A stretch of 64,000 nt of DNA. It comes from Polaribacter sp. GTDB lineage: Bacteria > Bacteroidota > Bacteroidia > Flavobacteriales > Flavobacteriaceae. This document shows, one piece after another, positions 9,464 to 18,543 of this stretch. Below the pieces are notes generated by a model. The model was not told the origin of the DNA and did not search any database. It saw only the letters and a list, made by a program, of their open reading frames with translations. The position numbers and the translations under genes are program-made. Position 1 is the first letter of the stretch. Each line of letters starts with the position of its first letter. Location: positions 41,091 through 105,090 of the forward strand of contig JAQXEU010000060.1 in the NCBI GenBank assembly GCA_029250685.1, read 5' to 3'.

Positions 9464-9777
9464 TTGATAACAAATCGTTTAGAAATAATTTCATTGCTAC
9501 TCCTAATTGCATAAATGTACATTCCAGATTGTAAATTATTTCTGTTGAAAACAATTAAATTTTTACCAACCTTTGCTGTGTAGGTTTTTTGAAAAACTGT
9601 TTTGCCAAGTACATTTCTAACTACTAAAATCACAGGCTGACTTTTAGTAATAGTGAATTTTATAGTAGTTTTTGTTAAAAAAGGATTTGGAGCAGTAGAT
9701 AACTTCTGCAATTTTTTTTGAGAAAAAACTGCAGTTGAAAAGCTTAAAAATAAAATAAAAAGTAATTTTTTAACCAT
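9460..9777 (-). CDS. Small secreted protein consisting essentially of a T9SS type A sorting domain
   Basis: Signal peptide plus PNPF...LVVRNVLGKTVFQKTY...L.SGMYIYAI...SKRFVIK typical of T9SS C-terminal domains. Confidence 0.85.
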   Translation of the reverse strand: MVKKLLFILFLSFSTAVFSQKKLQKLSTAPNPFLTKTTIKFTITKSQPVILVVRNVLGKTVFQKTYTAKVGKNLIVFNRNNLQSGMYIYAIRSSNEIISKRFVIK

Positions 9778-9811
9778 TCGTTAGTTGTTTATATATTAAG
9801 AGAAACTAGTT

Positions 9812-10144
9812 TCAAAAACCTAAGTCTCTTTCTATTGCTTCCATTTCTAATACATCTTCTGCTTCGTGTAATGTTGGTGCAACATTAATTTCATCAGGAA
9901 TTTCGTCAACATCAATTCCATTACAAATAATAACAAAAGATATGCCATTTTCTCTATGATTCTCAGCGATATTCAAAAATAAAGACAAATCATTTAGAGT
10001 TGTGTTAAGGTTATCAGAAAGTTCAATAACTTTATGATTCTCAACACTATCTAATTTTTCAACTTTAAATGCAGTCATGAATTCAGAAAACGAATGTTCG
10101 TTGGATGCAATAAAGGTGTAATTGTCTTTTTGAGAAATTTTCAT
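9812..10144 (-). CDS. small conserved protein of unknown function, possible STAS-like fold
   Basis: 110-aa acidic ORF between rnz and pyrB; STAS-like assignment is by pattern only. Confidence 0.65.
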   Translation of the reverse strand: MKISQKDNYTFIASNEHSFSEFMTAFKVEKLDSVENHKVIELSDNLNTTLNDLSLFLNIAENHRENGISFVIICNGIDVDEIPDEINVAPTLHEAEDVLEMEAIERDLGF

Positions 10145-10168
10145 AGAAATATGAATTAAGAAAGTAAA

Positions 10169-11098
10169 TTATCTTTTAATCTGTTGCGCTAATAAATAAA
10201 TAACTGCCATTCTTACAGCAACACCATTTTCAACCTGATTTAAGATGATAGAATCGTTAGAGTCTGCAACATCACTTGTGATTTCTACACCCCGATTTAT
10301 TGGACCTGGATGCATAATTACAATCTTTTTACCTAAGCTATCTAGTACTTGTTGATTGATTCCGAAAAGCTGCGTGTACTCTCTAGTTGAAGGAAAATAA
10401 TTCACATCCATTCGTTCGTTTTGCACACGTAAAACGTTGGCAACATCACACCAAGCTAATGCTTTCTTTAAATTGGTTTCTACTGTTACCCCTAAACTTG
10501 TAATGTATTTCGGAATTAACGTTGTTGGTCCGCAAACTTTAACTTCTGCGCCTTGTAATTGCAACGCAAAAATGTTTGACAATGCAACTCTTGAGTGTAA
10601 AATATCTCCAACAATTAAAATTTTTTTCCCTTTTACGCTTCCCAGTTTTTCTCTGATTGAATATGAGTCTAATAATGCTTGCGTTGGATGTTCGTGCGTT
10701 CCGTCACCAGCATTTATGATTTTTGCATCTACATGTTTTGATAAGAAAACGCCAGCTCCAACATTTGGATGACGCATCACCACAATATCAACTTTCATTG
10801 ATAAAATATTGTTTACCGTATCAATTAATGTTTCTCCTTTTTTTACTGAAGATTGACTTGCAGAAAAATTAATAATATCTGCAGATAACCGTTTTTCTGC
10901 CAGCTCAAAAGATAATTTTGTTCTGGTTGAGTTTTCAAAAAATAAATTGGCAATGGTAATATCTCTTAGAGAAGGTACTTTTTTAATGGGTCTATTTATA
11001 ACCTCTTTAAAATGATCTGCGGTTTCAAAAATAAGATCAATATCGTTTTTGTTCAGATATTTTATGCCTAATAAATGGTCTACGCTTAGTTGTTTCAT
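10169..11098 (-). CDS. pyrB: Aspartate carbamoyltransferase catalytic subunit
   Basis: FFENSTRTKLSFELA, HEHPTQALLD, MHPGPINRGVEI. Confidence 0.98.
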   Translation of the reverse strand: MKQLSVDHLLGIKYLNKNDIDLIFETADHFKEVINRPIKKVPSLRDITIANLFFENSTRTKLSFELAEKRLSADIINFSASQSSVKKGETLIDTVNNILSMKVDIVVMRHPNVGAGVFLSKHVDAKIINAGDGTHEHPTQALLDSYSIREKLGSVKGKKILIVGDILHSRVALSNIFALQLQGAEVKVCGPTTLIPKYITSLGVTVETNLKKALAWCDVANVLRVQNERMDVNYFPSTREYTQLFGINQQVLDSLGKKIVIMHPGPINRGVEITSDVADSNDSIILNQVENGVAVRMAVIYLLAQQIKR

Positions 11099-11099
11099 T

Positions 11100-11642
11100 T
11101 TATGAATTGTGTTCTAAATAAACTACGTCTTTTTTATGTGTTTCTTTCCAACAAACTTTTACTTTTTCTTGATTGATGGCGTCAACTTGTCTTCCTCTGT
11201 AATTCGGCTGAATTGGTAAATGTCTACTAAAACGTCTATCAATCAACACTAATAATTCTACTAAATTTGGTCTTCCAAAATCATTGATTGCAGATAATCC
11301 AGCTCTAATACTTCTTCCAGAAAATAATACATCGTCAATTAACACAACGTTTTTATCTTCAATTAGAAAGTCAATTTCTGTACTACTTGCATCAATCGGA
11401 GAATCTCTTCTTCTAAAATCATCTCTATAAAAAGTGATGTCTAATAAGCCTACTTTTAAATCTTTGATATTGTAATCGTTAATTAAAATATCTTTAAGTC
11501 GGTTTGCTAAAAAACTCCCTCTTGGTTGTAAGCCAATTAGCACTGTGTTAGAAAAATCGTTGTGGTTTTCGATAAGCTGACAAGCTAGTCGATGTAGGAT
11601 GATGTCAATTTCTTTCGAGTTTAATAATACCTTCGAGCTCAT
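11100..11642 (-). CDS. pyrR: Bifunctional pyr operon regulator / uracil phosphoribosyltransferase PyrR
   Basis: PRPP-binding VVLIDDVLFSGRSIRAGLSA; start chosen at MSSKVLL; adjacent to pyrB. Confidence 0.95.
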   Translation of the reverse strand: MSSKVLLNSKEIDIILHRLACQLIENHNDFSNTVLIGLQPRGSFLANRLKDILINDYNIKDLKVGLLDITFYRDDFRRRDSPIDASSTEIDFLIEDKNVVLIDDVLFSGRSIRAGLSAINDFGRPNLVELLVLIDRRFSRHLPIQPNYRGRQVDAINQEKVKVCWKETHKKDVVYLEHNS

Positions 11643-11946
11643 AAGAAAAATGTCCAATTTTTAGTTGGAATAAATCAGTAAAACTGATAATTAATGTTGG
11701 GCAAAATTAGTGTAAATAAAAGGATTCGCAAAATTTTAGTGTATTGCATTTTAAATCGACTCTTATTTTTGTTAATTAATTTGTTGAAAAGTATACCAGA
11801 TTTTTTTAAAGTGGTATAAGACTTGTAGTACTTTTAATTAAGTAATAAAAGCAATCTCTATTGTTGAATTATTACAGCTTGTTTAATCGAATGAGAATTT
11901 AGAAATGAATATTCATTTTTACTTTTCATGATAAAATTAGAAGCCT

Positions 11947-13317
11947 ATGTCACTTTCAAAGTTCGAATCCATGTTAAAAACAAATAGTGTGTATTTCTTT
12001 GACTCTGTTGAGTTTGAAGAAATAATTCAGCATTATTTAGATAGCGGTAAACATTCTTTAGCAAAAAAAGCGGTGCAATTAGGTTTGGAACAGCACCCAA
12101 CTTCTGTATTGTTGAAATTACTGAAAGTTGAGTTGTTAATTTTTGAAGATAAACTACAAAAAGCGACTTCTTTAATCAACGAAATAGAAGCAATTGCGCC
12201 CAATAATGAAGAATTGTTAATTCAGAAAGCAATTATTTTATCTAAAAACGATAAACACATAGAAGCTATTGATACCTTAAAACAGATTTTAGCTGTTACA
12301 GACGATCCTGTTGATATTTGGTCTATGATTGGAATGGAATATTTATATGTGGATGATTTTACAAATGCGCGCTTAAATTTTGCCAATTGTATTGATGTAG
12401 ATTTCGAAGATTATTCGTCTTTATACAATGTTGTGTATTGTTTTGATATGGAAAATAATCATGAAGAAGCTATTGTTTATTTGACAAATTATATTGAAAC
12501 AAATCCGTATTGCGAAGTTGCTTGGCATCAATTAGGTAGGCAATTTTTTGTATTGAATCGTTTTAAAGAAGCATTACGTGCTTTTGATTATGCAGTGCTT
12601 ATTGATGAATCTTTTATAGGTGGGTATTTAGAAAAAGCAAAAACCTTAGAAGAATTAGACCGATATGAAGAAGCTATTCAGAATTACTTAATTACCTTAG
12701 AATTAGATGATGCAACTGCATTTGTTTACATAAGAACTGGTGAGTGTTATCAGAAATTAGGCGATTTAGATACAGCGGTTAAATATTTCAAAAAAGCAGT
12801 TCATGAAGATCCATTATTAGACAAAGCTTGGTTGTTGTTAACCAATTTATATTTGGATGAAAAAGAATATCAAAAAGCACAATATTATATTTCTAAAGCC
12901 TTAAATATTGATGATTCTAATGCCATGTATTGGAGAAAATATGCAGAAATAAATATAAAATTAAATTTTTACGAAGAAGCAGTAAAAGCGTTTCATAAAT
13001 GTTTAGATTTAGACGACCTTTCTTTAGAAATTTATGTTGGTTTAGCTGATGTTTTACTATTTATTGGCGATTTTGAAGATGCGTTGAAAATAGTTGTAAA
13101 AGCAAAAAATACCTACAGACAATTTGCTGAAATTGAATATCGTTTATGCGGGTTATTCTTATTAACTTCTGATGAAAAAAATGGATTGATTCATTTAAAA
13201 AATGCGTTGGCAATTGATGCAGATTACAGATCTATTATTCAAGAATTATATCCATCAGTTTTTGATAACGAAAAAGTGCAAACGATTATACAGAACTACT
13301 TGAAAGCTACAGAGTAG
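11947..13317 (+). CDS. Tetratricopeptide repeat protein
   Basis: Multiple TPR units through the ORF. Confidence 0.95.
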   Translation: MSLSKFESMLKTNSVYFFDSVEFEEIIQHYLDSGKHSLAKKAVQLGLEQHPTSVLLKLLKVELLIFEDKLQKATSLINEIEAIAPNNEELLIQKAIILSKNDKHIEAIDTLKQILAVTDDPVDIWSMIGMEYLYVDDFTNARLNFANCIDVDFEDYSSLYNVVYCFDMENNHEEAIVYLTNYIETNPYCEVAWHQLGRQFFVLNRFKEALRAFDYAVLIDESFIGGYLEKAKTLEELDRYEEAIQNYLITLELDDATAFVYIRTGECYQKLGDLDTAVKYFKKAVHEDPLLDKAWLLLTNLYLDEKEYQKAQYYISKALNIDDSNAMYWRKYAEINIKLNFYEEAVKAFHKCLDLDDLSLEIYVGLADVLLFIGDFEDALKIVVKAKNTYRQFAEIEYRLCGLFLLTSDEKNGLIHLKNALAIDADYRSIIQELYPSVFDNEKVQTIIQNYLKATE

Positions 13318-13335
13318 TAGTAATAATTTAAAAAT

Positions 13336-13362
13336 AAAAACCGAGCTAAAAACTCGGTTTTT
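13336..13362. terminator. Bidirectional Rho-independent terminator
   Basis: AAAAACCGAG-CTAAAAA-CTCGGTTTTT between convergent genes. Confidence 0.9.
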
Positions 13363-13369
13363 ATTTTTT

Positions 13370-14098
13370 CTATTTCAAATACCAATCTAGCTGCACAACC
13401 TTAATTTCAGCATTCCCTTTGTTCACTAAGCTTTTAAATTTTGCAACATCGCTTAAACCAACGGTTCCTCTATAATGATATGGGTAAACTTCTTTTGGTT
13501 TAAACTCTAGCACTGCATCAGCAGCGCTTTCAACGGTCATTGTATACGGTAAATTCATACAAACAAAAGCTTTGTCAATATTTTTTAAGGCACGCATTTC
13601 TGGAATGTCTTCTGTATCTCCAGAAAAATAAATCCGTTGGTTGTCTATTGAAAATACATAACCGTTTCCTCTTCCTTTTGTGTGAAACTTTAGCGCTTCC
13701 TCTCTAAGATTATACATCGGAATTGCTTCAGCTTTAAAACTACCAAATGTTTTGGTTTCTCCGTTGTTGATAATCACAATTGCTTTTGCAGTTTCTTCCG
13801 GAATTCTGTCAGCTACAGCTTTCGGAGCAACAATTGTAGTGTTAGATAAATCTAAAGACTTTAATGTTTTTAAACTCAAATGATCTCCGTGAATATCTGT
13901 AATAAATACATAGTTTGGTGCAGAAAAATCAGCAAATGCTTCGGCTTTTCCTGTTGGATCTATAAAGACAGTGTTGTCACCTGAAGTAAAAACCGCTGTT
14001 CCGTGTGTAATTGGTGTAATTATTAAATCGCTTTCTGAAGTTGATTTACAACTGATTGAGATAATCGTAATTAGAGTTAATAGTATTGATTTTTTCAT
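13370..14098 (-). CDS. MBL-fold metallo-hydrolase (lipoprotein)
   Basis: Lipobox ISISC; ITDIHGDHLS, YFSGDTEDIPEM metal-ligand motifs. Confidence 0.88.
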   Translation of the reverse strand: MKKSILLTLITIISISCKSTSESDLIITPITHGTAVFTSGDNTVFIDPTGKAEAFADFSAPNYVFITDIHGDHLSLKTLKSLDLSNTTIVAPKAVADRIPEETAKAIVIINNGETKTFGSFKAEAIPMYNLREEALKFHTKGRGNGYVFSIDNQRIYFSGDTEDIPEMRALKNIDKAFVCMNLPYTMTVESAADAVLEFKPKEVYPYHYRGTVGLSDVAKFKSLVNKGNAEIKVVQLDWYLK

Positions 14099-14103
14099 GT
14101 GAG

Positions 14104-15645
14104 TTATTTCTTTATTGTTTTTAATTTAGGCTCTTTTCTATGTAAGGTTCCTTGTTCGTAAGAATATGCTAATTTAATTAAAGTTGGTTCGGAATACATT
14201 CTTCCAAGAAATTGAATTCCTGCGGGTAAATTTCCTTTTGTAGATCCCATCGGAACGGTAAATGCTGGTTGCCCTGTATGTGGCGCAATGATTTGATTGT
14301 TATCACCCAAATATTCTTTTTCAAAAAAATCAATTCTTGCAGGTTTGTTATTCCAAGTAGGATAAATAATTGCATCTATTTTTAATGAATCCATTACTCT
14401 TTCAATTGCTTCTCTAAATGCAACTCTTCTTGGGTCTTTATAAGCATCAAAACATTTCTCTTTTACATCACCCCAACGTGTAAATTTTTTGCTTGCTGAT
14501 AATAAGTTATCACTAGCATATTTAGAAGTACTTCCAATTCTAATAATATCTTCAATTGTTTTTATGGTGTCGTTTTTTACATAGGTTGCTAAGTATTCTT
14601 CTACATCCTTTTTAAATTCAGAGCACCATTGATTTTGACGTAATTCAGCAAAATTCGGAATCACAATTGAGTCAATAATTTCAGCTCCTAAAGAGCCTAA
14701 GTCTATAATTGATTTATCAAATAAAACTTTAATTTCTGGATCAACATTGTCTTCACTTAATTCTCTTAAAACACCAATTCTAGCTCCTTTTAATCCATTT
14801 TTATTTAAAAATTGTGAGTAATTTTTAACTGTTTTTCCTTCAGAATACCTGGTGATTTTATCTTTAGGGTCTATTCCTGTCATAATTTCTAGAATCCGTG
14901 TTGCATCTTCAACCGTTCTTCCCATTGGGCCAACAACATCATTTCTTAAAAACAAAGGAATTATTCCTTCTCTACTAATCAATCCGAGTGTAGTTCTAAA
15001 TCCAACAAGTGCATTGTGCGAAGATGGTCCTCGAATAGAATTTCCTGTGTCTGTTCCTAAGCCAATTGTTGCAAAATTTGAAGCAATCGCTGCAGCAGTT
15101 CCACCACTTGATCCTGCAGGAACATGATCTAAATTATAGGGATTTCTGGTTGTTCCTTTTGTCGAACTCTCAGTGTGTTTAGCAGAAAAAGCCCATTCAG
15201 CCATATTTGATTTTGCAATAATAATTGCTCCAGCAGCTATCAATTTTTTAATAACAAAAGCATTTTCTTTAGGGATGAAATCTTTCAACGCTAAAGCTCC
15301 TCCGGTTGTTGGTAGGTTTTTTGTGTTTATGTTGTCTTTTATAATAATTGGGATTCCGTGTAACGGTCTTAATTTATTAGTTTTTTGAAACTCTAAATCT
15401 AATTCCTTTGCAATGGTAACTGCATTAGAATTAATAATTGAAATAGCGTTTATTTCAGAATCGTTTCCTTTTATCCTTTTGATATATTCTTTAACAAGTT
15501 GCTCACTAGAATAACTTCCGTTTTTGTAAGAATCATGTATTTTGGAAATTGTTAATTCTGATAAATTTATAGAGGTTTTCTTAGGATTACTGCAACCAAT
15601 AATTAACAAAATAATAAAAGAGAGAAAAGCTGTTTTTCGATACAT
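14104..15645 (-). CDS. Amidase (amidase signature family), lipoprotein
   Basis: GGSSGGT-type motif (PAGSSGGTAAAIASNFATIGLGTDTGNSIRGPSSHN); lipobox LIIGC. Confidence 0.93.
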   Translation of the reverse strand: MYRKTAFLSFIILLIIGCSNPKKTSINLSELTISKIHDSYKNGSYSSEQLVKEYIKRIKGNDSEINAISIINSNAVTIAKELDLEFQKTNKLRPLHGIPIIIKDNINTKNLPTTGGALALKDFIPKENAFVIKKLIAAGAIIIAKSNMAEWAFSAKHTESSTKGTTRNPYNLDHVPAGSSGGTAAAIASNFATIGLGTDTGNSIRGPSSHNALVGFRTTLGLISREGIIPLFLRNDVVGPMGRTVEDATRILEIMTGIDPKDKITRYSEGKTVKNYSQFLNKNGLKGARIGVLRELSEDNVDPEIKVLFDKSIIDLGSLGAEIIDSIVIPNFAELRQNQWCSEFKKDVEEYLATYVKNDTIKTIEDIIRIGSTSKYASDNLLSASKKFTRWGDVKEKCFDAYKDPRRVAFREAIERVMDSLKIDAIIYPTWNNKPARIDFFEKEYLGDNNQIIAPHTGQPAFTVPMGSTKGNLPAGIQFLGRMYSEPTLIKLAYSYEQGTLHRKEPKLKTIKK

Positions 15646-15778
15646 AATTACAAGTTTGGTTAGAATAATACGGCTAAGTTAAATTTTTAAAAATTAAGTA
15701 TCAAACTAAACAATATTGAGATATCGCTATTTTCACAATTTCCTGTATCTTCGTTTTACTAAAAAACAAACAAACAGT

Positions 15779-16699
15779 ATGAGTAGAACAATTAAAGATT
15801 TTGTAGTAATCGGTTTAAAAGGAATGGCAATGGGAGCAGCAGATGTAGTGCCAGGAGTTTCTGGAGGAACCATTGCGTTTATTTCAGGAATTTATGAAGA
15901 ATTACTAACGTCTATTAGTAACGTAAATTTTAGTTTACTGAAAACATTAAAATCAGACGGAATTAAAGCTGCTTGGAAACAAGTAAATGGATCTTTTTTG
16001 TTGTCTCTGTTTGTTGGGATTTTTGTGAGTATCGTTTCATTAGCAAAAGCCATTAAATGGATGTTAGAAAATGAACCAATTTTATTATGGTCATTCTTTT
16101 TTGGTTTGGTTTTGGCAAGTGTCATTTACATCGCCAAACAAATTACAAAATGGAATCTTCTAACTTTTGTTTTACTAATTGCTGGCGCAGGGCTTGCGTT
16201 TTATATAACGACATTAAATCCTCTGGTTACTGAGAATTCTTCTCCGTTGTTTTTGTTTTTAGCCGCAGCTTTAGCAATTTGTGCTATGATTTTACCTGGA
16301 ATTTCAGGGGCTTTTATTTTAGTTTTATTAGGTGCATATAAACCAGTTTTAGCAGCTGTAAATAATAGAGATTTTACTTCAATAGCAATTGTTGGAGCAG
16401 GTGCAGTAGTTGGTTTGTTAACATTTTCTAGAGTTTTAAAATGGTTATTTACCAATTTTAAAAATTACACATTGGCAATTTTAACAGGATTTATAATTGG
16501 GTCATTAAATAAAATTTGGCCATGGAAAGAAACCTTGACTTGGCGCACAAATTCTCACGGAATTGACGTGCCTTTAAATCAAAAGAGTGTTTCTCCTTTT
16601 CATTTTGAAGACAACCAATTATTATACGCAATAGTTTTAGCAATTGTTGGTTTTGGTTTGATTTTGCTTTTAGAAAAATTAGCGGTTAAGAAAGACTAA
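15779..16699 (+). CDS. DUF368 membrane protein (polyprenyl-phosphate translocase family), copy 1
   Basis: KGMAMGAADVVPGVSGGTIAFISGIYEELL and MILPGISGAFILVLLGAY; start at MSRTIKD. Confidence 0.93.
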   Translation: MSRTIKDFVVIGLKGMAMGAADVVPGVSGGTIAFISGIYEELLTSISNVNFSLLKTLKSDGIKAAWKQVNGSFLLSLFVGIFVSIVSLAKAIKWMLENEPILLWSFFFGLVLASVIYIAKQITKWNLLTFVLLIAGAGLAFYITTLNPLVTENSSPLFLFLAAALAICAMILPGISGAFILVLLGAYKPVLAAVNNRDFTSIAIVGAGAVVGLLTFSRVLKWLFTNFKNYTLAILTGFIIGSLNKIWPWKETLTWRTNSHGIDVPLNQKSVSPFHFEDNQLLYAIVLAIVGFGLILLLEKLAVKKD

Positions 16700-16701
16700 A
16701 A

Positions 16702-17715
16702 ATGAAATTAGAACGCACCTTTTTACAGAGATTATATCTTTTCTTAAAAGGATTGGCAATGGGTGCTGCAAATAAAGTTCCCGGTGTTTCTGGTGGCACT
16801 GTTTCTTTTGTGTTGAGTTTTTATGAAGAGATGATTTATTCTTTTCAGAAGATCAATTTAAAAGCATTTAAGCTTTTAGTAAACGGTCGTTTTAAAAGTT
16901 TTTATCAATATGTAAACGGACAATTTTTGCTCTTAGTTATGGGTGGAAGTATGTTTAGTTATTTTAGCATTTCTTTAGTATTGGACTACTTTTTAAAACA
17001 TTACGAACTGTATGTTTGGAGTTGGTTTTTCGGAATGATCATTGGCTCTGTATTTTATATTTACAAAGATTTTGGTGATTGGAATTTTAAAAACACATTG
17101 TCATTTATTATCGGAATTTCGGTTGGCGTTGGAATAAGTTTTATGACTCCAGCACAAGAAAATGATAACTTATGGTTTGTTTTTTTCTGTGGAATTATAG
17201 GTGTTTCAGGAATGACTTTGCCAGGATTATCAGGTTCTTTTATTCTAATTTTATTAGGGAATTATGTACTGTTGTTAGTTGATTCTGTAAATGGACTCTT
17301 GACAATTGTTGCAGGGTTGTTATCTGGAAATTTTGACATTTTAGATATTCCTAACAACATGCGGCATTTAAAAATTATTTCTGTTTTTACAGCAGGTTCA
17401 GCTTTTGGATTGGTTTCAATTTCTCATGTATTAGGTTATGTTTTAAAGCGCTGGCATCAAATTGTAAATGCTGTAATTATTGGTTTTATTGCTGGTTCTT
17501 TAGGGATTGTTTGGCCTTGGAAACGAACTATTTTTTCGCAAGAAAAGGGTGAGTTTTTATTAGATGCAAAAGGAAATAAAATCATTCAGAATTACGAACG
17601 GTTTTTGCCTGATTTTTCGAATTCAGAAACTTGGTTTGCTATTTTTTATATTGTTATTGGTGTTGCATTAATTTTAGGAATTGATTATTATGATAGACAG
17701 AAAAAAGCTAAATAA
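16702..17715 (+). CDS. DUF368 membrane protein (polyprenyl-phosphate translocase family), copy 2
   Basis: KGLAMGAANKVPGVSGGTVSFVLSFYEEMI and MTLPGLSGSFILILLGNY; two nt after copy 1. Confidence 0.93.
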   Translation: MKLERTFLQRLYLFLKGLAMGAANKVPGVSGGTVSFVLSFYEEMIYSFQKINLKAFKLLVNGRFKSFYQYVNGQFLLLVMGGSMFSYFSISLVLDYFLKHYELYVWSWFFGMIIGSVFYIYKDFGDWNFKNTLSFIIGISVGVGISFMTPAQENDNLWFVFFCGIIGVSGMTLPGLSGSFILILLGNYVLLLVDSVNGLLTIVAGLLSGNFDILDIPNNMRHLKIISVFTAGSAFGLVSISHVLGYVLKRWHQIVNAVIIGFIAGSLGIVWPWKRTIFSQEKGEFLLDAKGNKIIQNYERFLPDFSNSETWFAIFYIVIGVALILGIDYYDRQKKAK

Positions 17716-18454
17716 AGAACAACTGTTTGGATTGTTAGGGAGAGATATTTCGTATTCTTTTTCTAGCGGATATTTCAAAGAAAAATTTGCTGAATTAGAA
17801 TTAGCAAATCATGAATATCAAAATTTTGACATTCAATCAATTGAAGAGTTTCCAAAACTTATAGTGCAACAGAAAGCTTTAACTGGAATGAATGTTACGA
17901 TTCCCTATAAAGAAGGAATAATTCCGTTTTTAGATGAAATAGATTCTGAAGCGAATGAAATTGGAGCTGTAAATACCATCAAGTTTTTAAATAGCGGAAA
18001 ATTAAAAGGATTTAATACGGATGTTTTTGGGTTTTTAAATTCGATTAAGCCATTATTAGAAAGGCATCATACCAAAGCATTAATTTTAGGAACTGGCGGT
18101 GCGTCAAAAGCAATTGCTTATACATTGAGAAAGTTAGAAATCGATTTTCAATTTATTTCTAGAAATCCATCCAACGAAAAAGAGATTTCATATGAAGGTT
18201 TATCCGAAGAAATAATTGCTACACATACAGTTATTATAAATAGTACTCCTTTAGGAACTTTTCCTGAAACAGATTTGTGTCCAGATATTCCATATCAATT
18301 GATTGATTCAAAGCATTTATTATTCGATTTAATTTACAATCCGTCTAAAACTACTTTTTTACAAAAAGGAAAAGAAAAGGGCGCAAAAGTTAAAAACGGA
18401 CTTGAAATGTTACAGCTTCAGGCGGAAGAATCTTGGCGAATCTGGAATCGCTAA
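17690..18454 (+). CDS. aroE: Shikimate dehydrogenase
   Basis: GLLGRDISYSFSSGYF, GMNVTIPYKE, LILGTGGASKAIAY; overlaps the preceding DUF368 gene by 26 nt. Confidence 0.94.
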   Translation: MIDRKKLNKEQLFGLLGRDISYSFSSGYFKEKFAELELANHEYQNFDIQSIEEFPKLIVQQKALTGMNVTIPYKEGIIPFLDEIDSEANEIGAVNTIKFLNSGKLKGFNTDVFGFLNSIKPLLERHHTKALILGTGGASKAIAYTLRKLEIDFQFISRNPSNEKEISYEGLSEEIIATHTVIINSTPLGTFPETDLCPDIPYQLIDSKHLLFDLIYNPSKTTFLQKGKEKGAKVKNGLEMLQLQAEESWRIWNR

Positions 18455-18543
18455 TTTTTTGTTATAAAAGACTAAGTTTTTTTGTCAATTTGTAATACAT
18501 TCCTATATTTAAGCATTAATATAGGAACCTTAAACATTATAAG

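Noticed and set aside
14852-15388. + strand ORFs inside the amidase gene
   Set aside because: Antisense shadows of a conserved amidase; no signal peptide or domain support
15779-17715. Tandem DUF368 as an assembly duplication
   Set aside because: The two proteins are clearly divergent in sequence, so they are genuine paralogs rather than a duplicated contig piece
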